From Bacteroidales bacterium (lineage in GTDB: Bacteria > Bacteroidota > Bacteroidia > Bacteroidales > UBA4181), in contig JAISDP010000086.1 of the NCBI GenBank assembly GCA_031264715.1, positions 1-8,930 on the forward strand: DNA of 8,930 nucleotides, read 5' to 3'. The number at the start of each line of letters is the position of its first letter. Positions within the stretch are counted from its first letter, which is position 1. A program made the position numbers and the translations under genes. Below the pieces are notes generated by a model. That model was given only the letters and a program-made list of their open reading frames with translations. It was not told the DNA's origin and did not search any database. This document shows, one piece after another, positions 5,493 through 8,930 of the stretch.

Positions 5493-6422
5493 CTATCTGT
5501 TAAAATAGGTATTCAATCCATGTATTTTGGAACTCCAGGGCGAATAAGCACGCGACACTTTATGGATGGTCAACACGGTATTTTCTTCGTCATGCAATTC
5601 CTCATTATACAGATGAATAGCCGCCGTGATGGCTGCATACACATCGCCGCTGATATCACCGGTTGAGGCAATAGCCTCCGCTTTGGATATTTTTTTAACC
5701 TTGCGGTTTCTGCGGTCCTGTATCGAGATCAATTGTACGCCCACCTGTTTAAACACTAAGTAAAGCATCAGCAGGGCGAGAAACACCACGCTCATGGCGA
5801 TCACCGACATGCCGACCCCCCACGGGTCGCGTACAGCAATCACTTCGCTCAGGCGCGGTTTCTGGTAATGCAGCGATGCTGCATTTTCCAGGTTGATACG
5901 GTTCATCCCGCGACTGGCATCCAGGGCGATGACATCAAACCCGGTCACATTTTCACCCGATATGTACAGTTCCCTGGCCGACGCACTATAGCTGAACGCG
6001 CTTGCTTCACCGGGGAATCTTAGCTTTTGCACTAATATTCCGTTCAGGTCGAGTACGGCCAGGTAGCAACTGTCGCGGTGCGAAGCGAGGAACACCACAT
6101 GATCCTCATATATGGCCACGCTTTTCGGACGGTAAATATGTTCCGTATCGTGCCGGCCCGATACGTTGTCTACCAGGTAAGAATGGGTAATGGACAGTTC
6201 GGTACCCTTGCGGCGGACAAGCACGATCTTGTTATCCACATTATTGATGCCCGCAAAAATGTCGTTCTTCTTGTCGAAGGCGAACAACTGCGGGATCAAC
6301 GGGTCGTATGCTTCAAATGACGCAGCCTGTAGCGTGTCCGTCCTTTCCTGCGCCAGCAGTACAGGCTTTAACAATAAAGCCGGCACACAGGTTGCGACTA
6401 TTAATTTTATGATATTTTTCAT
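5493..6422 (-). CDS. OadG-family subunit with an added N-terminal periplasmic beta-rich domain
   Basis: The protein has 309 residues from the ATG at 6422. A signal peptide lies at 1-24 (hydrophobic ATCVPALLLKPVLLA). An extracytoplasmic beta-rich region follows at about 25-198, containing three blade-like repeats around 45-85, 98-135 and 140-180 (for example VAIYEDHVVFLAS, then YLAVLDLNGILVQKLRF). One membrane helix lies at about 203-226, opened by DPWGVGMSVIAMSVVF. The cytoplasmic tail runs 227-309 and ends EENTVLTIHKVSRAYSPWSSKI, the pattern seen in Bacteroidales OadG-like proteins. OadG gamma subunits assemble and stabilise the decarboxylase, and most are only about 80-120 residues. A longer start at 6479 overlaps the mmdA stop (TAATG) but would add 'MRLPSPSPKGRG', a translated dispersed palindrome, ahead of the signal peptide. 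I therefore reject that start. The domain call for the N-terminal part is inference from repeat pattern only. Confidence 0.85.
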   Translation of the reverse strand: MKNIIKLIVATCVPALLLKPVLLAQERTDTLQAASFEAYDPLIPQLFAFDKKNDIFAGINNVDNKIVLVRRKGTELSITHSYLVDNVSGRHDTEHIYRPKSVAIYEDHVVFLASHRDSCYLAVLDLNGILVQKLRFPGEASAFSYSASARELYISGENVTGFDVIALDASRGMNRINLENAASLHYQKPRLSEVIAVRDPWGVGMSVIAMSVVFLALLMLYLVFKQVGVQLISIQDRRNRKVKKISKAEAIASTGDISGDVYAAITAAIHLYNEELHDEENTVLTIHKVSRAYSPWSSKIHGLNTYFNR

Positions 6423-6441
6423 ACTTAAAATTATTTTTAGG

Positions 6442-6468
6442 AAGCCTCTTCCTTTCGGGGAAGGGCTT
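6442..6468. repeat. dispersed palindrome at the mmdA / OadG-like junction
   Basis: AAGCC-T-CTTCC (6442-6452) pairs with GGAAGGGCTT (6459-6468): a 10-bp stem with one bulged T and a 6-base loop. It fills most of the 56-bp gap between the two genes. Translated on the minus strand it yields the typical false peptide PSPSPKGRG. It may act as an mRNA processing or stability element between the genes. Confidence 0.65.
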
Positions 6469-6478
6469 GGGAGTCTCA

Positions 6479-8038
6479 TTATAAGGGAATATTACTGTGC
6501 TTTTTCGGCGGGTTGGTATCCTTCTTGGTAGCCAGCGCCTGCAATGCCCTGATCACGCGGAAACGAGTGTTGCGCGGTTCAATCACATCGTCGATGAAAC
6601 CGAATTTGGCGGCAACATACGGATTGGCAAACTTGTCGGTATACTCCTGTTCCTTTTCGGCAATAAACTTGGCCTTTTCATCGGGATTTTCCATTGATTT
6701 GACCTGACGTCCGAAAAGCACTTCGGTGGCTCCGCTGGCGCCCATTACGGCAATCTCGGCAGTTGGCCACGCATAGTTGATGTCGCCGCGCAGTTGCTTG
6801 CAACTCATCACGTCGTGCGCCCCGCCGTATGATTTGCGCAATGTAACGGTTACTTTCGGCACGGTAGCTTCGCCGTATGCAAACAGGAATTTAGCTCCGT
6901 GTATGATAATCCCGCCATATTCCTGGGCTGTTCCCGGGAGGAAGCCCGGCACGTCCACCAGCGTCACGATGGGAATATTGAAGCAGTCGCAGAAGCGCAC
7001 AAAGCGAGCGCCTTTACGCGATGCATTGATATCGAGCACACCGGCCAGGTATTTGGGCTGGTTGGCCACGATGCCGACAGAAGCGCCGTTGAACCGCGCG
7101 AAACCCACTACAAGGTTGGGCGCATAGTGGCGGTGCACTTCCATAAATTCGTTATGATCCACAACGGCGTGGATGACGTCTTTCACGTCGTACGGTTTAT
7201 TGGGATTGTCCGGTACGATCTCGTTCAGAGCGTCTTCCAGGCGGTCGATCGGGTCGATACACGCGACCAGAGGCGGTTCTTCGAGGTTATTTTGGGGGAT
7301 AAAGCTCAATAATTTCCGTATCAACATGATACCTTCCTCTTCGGTGTCGGCTACAAAATGAGTCACGCCCGATTTGGAGGCATGTACCATGGCGCCGCCC
7401 AGTTCGGCATCGGTAACCACTTCGTTAGTAACTGTTTTTACTACTTTAGGTCCTGTTACAAACATGTAACTGTTTTCCTTCGACATCATGATGAAGTCGG
7501 TCAAAGCAGGCGAATACACCGCTCCGCCGGCGCACGGACCGAAGATGGCCGAAATTTGCGGGACAACGCCCGAAGCCATGATGTTGCGCTGGAAAATCTC
7601 GGCATAGCCGGCCAGACTCTGCACGCCTTCCTGTATACGCGCTCCACCCGAGTCGTTCAATCCGATCACCGGGGCGCCTGTTTTCATGGCCTGGTCCATC
7701 ACTTTGCATATTTTCCTGGCGAACGTTTCGCTTAACGAGCCCCCAAATACGGTGAAATCCTGCGAATAGACATACACCAGACGTCCGTCGATGGTTCCGT
7801 AGCCGGTCACTACGCCGTCGCCCAGGTAACTCTCGTTTTCCAGCCCGAAGTCGTGCGAGCGGTGGGTGACGAACATATCAAATTCTTCGAAGCTGCGTTC
7901 GTCCAGCAGCAGTTCGATACGTTCGCGGGCTGTCAGCTTTCCTTTGCCATGTTGCGACTCAATGCGTTTTTCGCCGCCGCCCAGCTTGGCTTTGACCCGC
8001 AGATCGATCAGATCTTTAATTTTACTTTGTTGTGACAT
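6479..8038 (-). CDS. mmdA: methylmalonyl-CoA decarboxylase alpha / acyl-CoA carboxyltransferase
   Basis: This is the biotin-dependent carboxyltransferase that takes the carboxyl group from an acyl-CoA, most likely (S)-methylmalonyl-CoA, and passes it to carrier biotin. It has 519 residues, typical of MmdA/PccB. The N-terminal half has HGKGKLTARERIELLLDE (30-47), FTVFGGSLSETFARKI (95-110), NDSGGARIQEGVQSLAGYAE (128-147) and FGPCAGGAVYSPALTDF (166-182), with the first oxyanion hole. The C-terminal half has NQPKYLAGVLDINASRKGARF (326-346), VDVPGFLPGTAQEYGGIIIHGAKFLFAY (361-388) and KSYGGAHDVM (402-411). It also has RGDINYAWPTAEIAVMGASG (417-436), very close to the propionyl-CoA carboxylase beta pattern. 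By itself it could be a propionyl-CoA carboxylase beta subunit. The presence of OadB, an OadG-like gene and a separate carrier in the same operon argues for the Na+-pump decarboxylase. No biotin carboxylase, epimerase or mutase gene is in the window. The ATG at 8038 has no Shine-Dalgarno. Confidence 0.95.
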   Translation of the reverse strand: MSQQSKIKDLIDLRVKAKLGGGEKRIESQHGKGKLTARERIELLLDERSFEEFDMFVTHRSHDFGLENESYLGDGVVTGYGTIDGRLVYVYSQDFTVFGGSLSETFARKICKVMDQAMKTGAPVIGLNDSGGARIQEGVQSLAGYAEIFQRNIMASGVVPQISAIFGPCAGGAVYSPALTDFIMMSKENSYMFVTGPKVVKTVTNEVVTDAELGGAMVHASKSGVTHFVADTEEEGIMLIRKLLSFIPQNNLEEPPLVACIDPIDRLEDALNEIVPDNPNKPYDVKDVIHAVVDHNEFMEVHRHYAPNLVVGFARFNGASVGIVANQPKYLAGVLDINASRKGARFVRFCDCFNIPIVTLVDVPGFLPGTAQEYGGIIIHGAKFLFAYGEATVPKVTVTLRKSYGGAHDVMSCKQLRGDINYAWPTAEIAVMGASGATEVLFGRQVKSMENPDEKAKFIAEKEQEYTDKFANPYVAAKFGFIDDVIEPRNTRFRVIRALQALATKKDTNPPKKHSNIPL

Positions 8039-8066
8039 GATGATTTTTGATTTATTTATTTTTAGT

Positions 8067-8098
8067 TTTGATTTTTTATCGTTGGTTTTCTATCTTTG
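8067..8098 (+). promoter_or_regulatory. Bacteroidetes-type promoter, divergent from the operon
   Basis: TTTG at 8067-8070 (-33 type) and TATCTTTG at 8091-8098 (-7 box, consensus TAnnTTTG) are separated by 20 bp, a normal spacing for the primary sigma factor of Bacteroides. Transcription would start near 8104 on the plus strand, directly before the structured leader at 8115-8174. Confidence 0.65.
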
Positions 8099-8114
8099 CA
8101 ACTGAAACAATAAA

Positions 8115-8174
8115 GGCGCCACCTCCGGCAAATGTCGCAGGTTTGCCAAAGTTACCGTCGCTTGTATGTGGCGC
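8115..8174 (+). ncRNA. structured leader or small RNA candidate
   Basis: GGCGCCAC (8115-8122) pairs perfectly with GTGGCGCC (8167-8174). Inside, GGCAAA (8128-8133) pairs with TTTGCC (8141-8146). This is a closed two-stem fold starting about 11 bases after the predicted transcription start and ending four bases before an ATG. I do not recognise a known riboswitch. On the minus strand the same stem would lie in the mmdA leader, followed by the T-rich TTTATTGTTT, so an attenuator for the operon is the alternative reading. Confidence 0.4.
8147..8154 (-). promoter_or_regulatory. possible -7 box for the mmdA operon
   Basis: TAACTTTG on the minus strand matches TAnnTTTG, 108 bp before the mmdA start. 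No TTTG is seen at the proper distance upstream. If used, the transcript would carry part of the 8115-8174 stem and overlap the divergent transcript. This is weak evidence. Confidence 0.25.
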
Positions 8175-8178
8175 CTGT

Positions 8179-8295
8179 ATGTTTCAATATCCATTATTCC
8201 TTGTTCTTACCATCGGATTTTTCCTCTTCGGAATCATCGGGCACAATTCGTTCATCACAAACCATGCCACATGCATAATGATACGTTTCCGATAA
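8179..8295 (+). CDS. possible 38-residue membrane peptide
   Basis: An ATG four bases after the structured leader opens a 38-codon frame ending in TAA. It reads MFQYPLFLVLTIGFFLFGII (residues 1-20), a single strongly hydrophobic helix, followed by a polar tail (GHNSFITNHATC, then IMIRFR) with one Cys and two His. No Shine-Dalgarno is visible, which is usual here. Support comes from the promoter and leader just upstream, not from homology. The longer frame from 8047 starts upstream of the predicted transcription start and is not favoured. It may instead be chance coding of A/T-rich intergenic DNA. Confidence 0.35.
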   Translation: MFQYPLFLVLTIGFFLFGIIGHNSFITNHATCIMIRFR

Positions 8296-8352
8296 AATAA
8301 AATTTAAAATTTATAAAGATTTTCGCTTGTCCTGATATGGACAATCAATAAT

Positions 8353-8460
8353 GAGGCTGTCTCAAAAGTCCTTTGCAATTGCGGGCGTAACGAAACGGAA
8401 AGCCGCAATCCCCTGAAAATCAATTCCAAGGTGTCCCACGTCAAGCACGGGATAACAGAC
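8353..8460. repeat. transposon-end-like motif and dispersed-repeat remnants
   Basis: GAGGCTGTCTCAAAAG (8353-8368) looks like the terminal repeat of several Bacteroidetes insertion sequences, but no partner end or transposase is present. It is followed by ATTGCGG (8378-8384), which pairs with CCGCAAT (8403-8409), and by TCCCACGTCAAGCACGGGAT, an imperfect palindrome at about 8433-8452. The interval 8296-8494 holds no gene I can support and looks like a pile-up of short dispersed repeats or a decayed IS end. Confidence 0.45.
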
Positions 8461-8494
8461 ATTTGGTACAATCTCAATACTACAACAGTTGCAA

Positions 8495-8860
8495 TTAAAT
8501 GTTCAGTCTCCTCAACTCTGCGAAATTGTCGAGGTAATAAGCTAAGGATTCTACCCCAAAAATATAGTTTTCAACAGAAACCTCAATTTTAAAATTCTTT
8601 CCGGCAGACAGAATGTTACCAAGTCGTTCAAATGTTTTAGGGGCTTGGTTACAAGTAGTTACCGTTCGCGCCGAGAAATTAAAATTCGTCGTTTCGCAAA
8701 GGATTGCCATGCAATTGTATGGCTCCGTGATGCAGCTAATCTCTGTTTCCCTGTTTTGACTGCCGTCCATAGATATGCCTGTAGCTTCCACAGGCTTTAT
8801 AAAAACCAGTGCCACAAAGCAAGCAATAAGGATGGCGAACAAAAAGAATTTGTTTTTCAC
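8495..8860 (-). CDS. small secreted or membrane-anchored protein, unknown function
   Basis: I do not recognise the family. From a GTG at 8860 the product is 121 residues. It begins VKNKFFLFAILIACFVAL, a hydrophobic signal or anchor, then FIKPVEA-TGI, a plausible signal-peptidase I site after residue 26. The mature part holds four Cys (residues 43, 50, 55, 70; CITEPYNCMAILC) that could form disulfides. It ends in a mixed tail (YYLDNFAELRRLNI). An upstream TTG at 8926 would extend the frame, but it lies before a promoter-like TACCTTTG (8891..8884), so I prefer the GTG. The layout (short signal, Cys-bearing mature peptide) is reminiscent of small Bacteroidales secreted peptides such as NVEALA proteins, but the defining motif is absent, so I do not assign it. 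The tail abuts the repeat pile-up and could have been altered by it. Confidence 0.6.
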   Translation of the reverse strand: MKNKFFLFAILIACFVALVFIKPVEATGISMDGSQNRETEISCITEPYNCMAILCETTNFNFSARTVTTCNQAPKTFERLGNILSAGKNFKIEVSVENYIFGVESLAYYLDNFAELRRLNI

Positions 8861-8883
8861 GACGCTATTTTTGTCAAACGCTG

Positions 8884-8891
8884 CAAAGGTA
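8884..8891 (-). promoter_or_regulatory. -7 promoter box for the small secreted protein
   Basis: The minus strand reads TACCTTTG, matching TAnnTTTG, 23 bp before the GTG at 8860. A matching TTTG at the usual distance upstream is not seen. It supports the shorter start. Confidence 0.45.
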
Positions 8892-8930
8892 GTAACAAAA
8901 AATTTACATTTTACATGTTTTGGCAAAAAA

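Noticed and set aside
6899..7735. Plus-strand frames opposite mmdA (137 and 125 residues)
   Set aside because: They lie antisense to a clearly conserved carboxyltransferase and lack independent support.
6479..8038. Propionyl-CoA or acetyl-CoA carboxylase beta subunit
   Set aside because: The sequence alone fits PccB, but the linked beta pump, OadG-like subunit and free carrier, and the absence of a biotin carboxylase gene, favour a Na+-translocating decarboxylase.
8115..8174. Cobalamin riboswitch controlling a methylmalonyl-CoA operon
   Set aside because: The B12-box and conserved core of cobalamin riboswitches are not visible, and the element is far too short.

Overview
The window looks like a chromosomal segment of a Bacteroidales-type member of the Bacteroidetes. 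The evidence is a promoter box of the TAnnTTTG type, start regions mostly without a Shine-Dalgarno sequence, a fragment resembling the gliding/T9SS (CHU_C) C-terminal domain, G/C-rich dispersed palindromes whose spurious translation reads 'PSPSPKGRG', and a sodium-pump decarboxylase operon arranged as in fermentative Bacteroidales. No rRNA, tRNA or CRISPR array was recognised. Almost every real gene is on the minus strand.

Layout from low to high coordinates: (1) the 5' part of a lemA gene running off the left edge; (2) an ISL3-family insertion sequence (324-1613) with perfect 22-bp terminal inverted repeats and an intact transposase, lying 60 bp upstream of the lemA start; (3) a GC-rich gene of unknown function (1735-2451) whose reading frame stays open 49 codons upstream of its first ATG; (4) a gene-poor stretch (about 2590-3480) with strong hairpins, a degenerate array of about 20 units of 21 bp whose best units are dyad-symmetric, a possible broken CHU_C-domain fragment, and flanking inverted copies of a short repeat; (5) a four-gene operon read leftwards from 8038 to 3550 and closed by a strong terminator at 3484-3519; (6) divergent from it, a promoter-like element, a structured leader and a possible 38-residue membrane peptide; (7) dispersed-repeat remnants and a small secreted or membrane-anchored protein at the right edge.

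The operon is the core of the window: a carboxyltransferase (mmdA/pccB-like), an OadG-like membrane subunit, a biotin carrier and the sodium-pumping beta subunit (oadB/mmdB). Together they should form a biotin-dependent, sodium-translocating acyl-CoA decarboxylase, most likely acting on (S)-methylmalonyl-CoA in the succinate-to-propionate pathway. Carboxyl transfer to the biotin carrier is followed by decarboxylation at the beta subunit, which exports Na+. The carrier and beta genes are tightly coupled, since the Shine-Dalgarno of the second lies inside the last codons of the first. The OadG-like gene is set off from its neighbours by dispersed palindromes and a 122-bp tandem duplication, and its protein carries an unusual periplasmic beta-rich domain ahead of the expected membrane segment.

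The items most worth a second look are the OadG-like fusion, the 21-bp dyad array and the divergent leader/micro-ORF unit. I found no clear defence system or other wholly new system.
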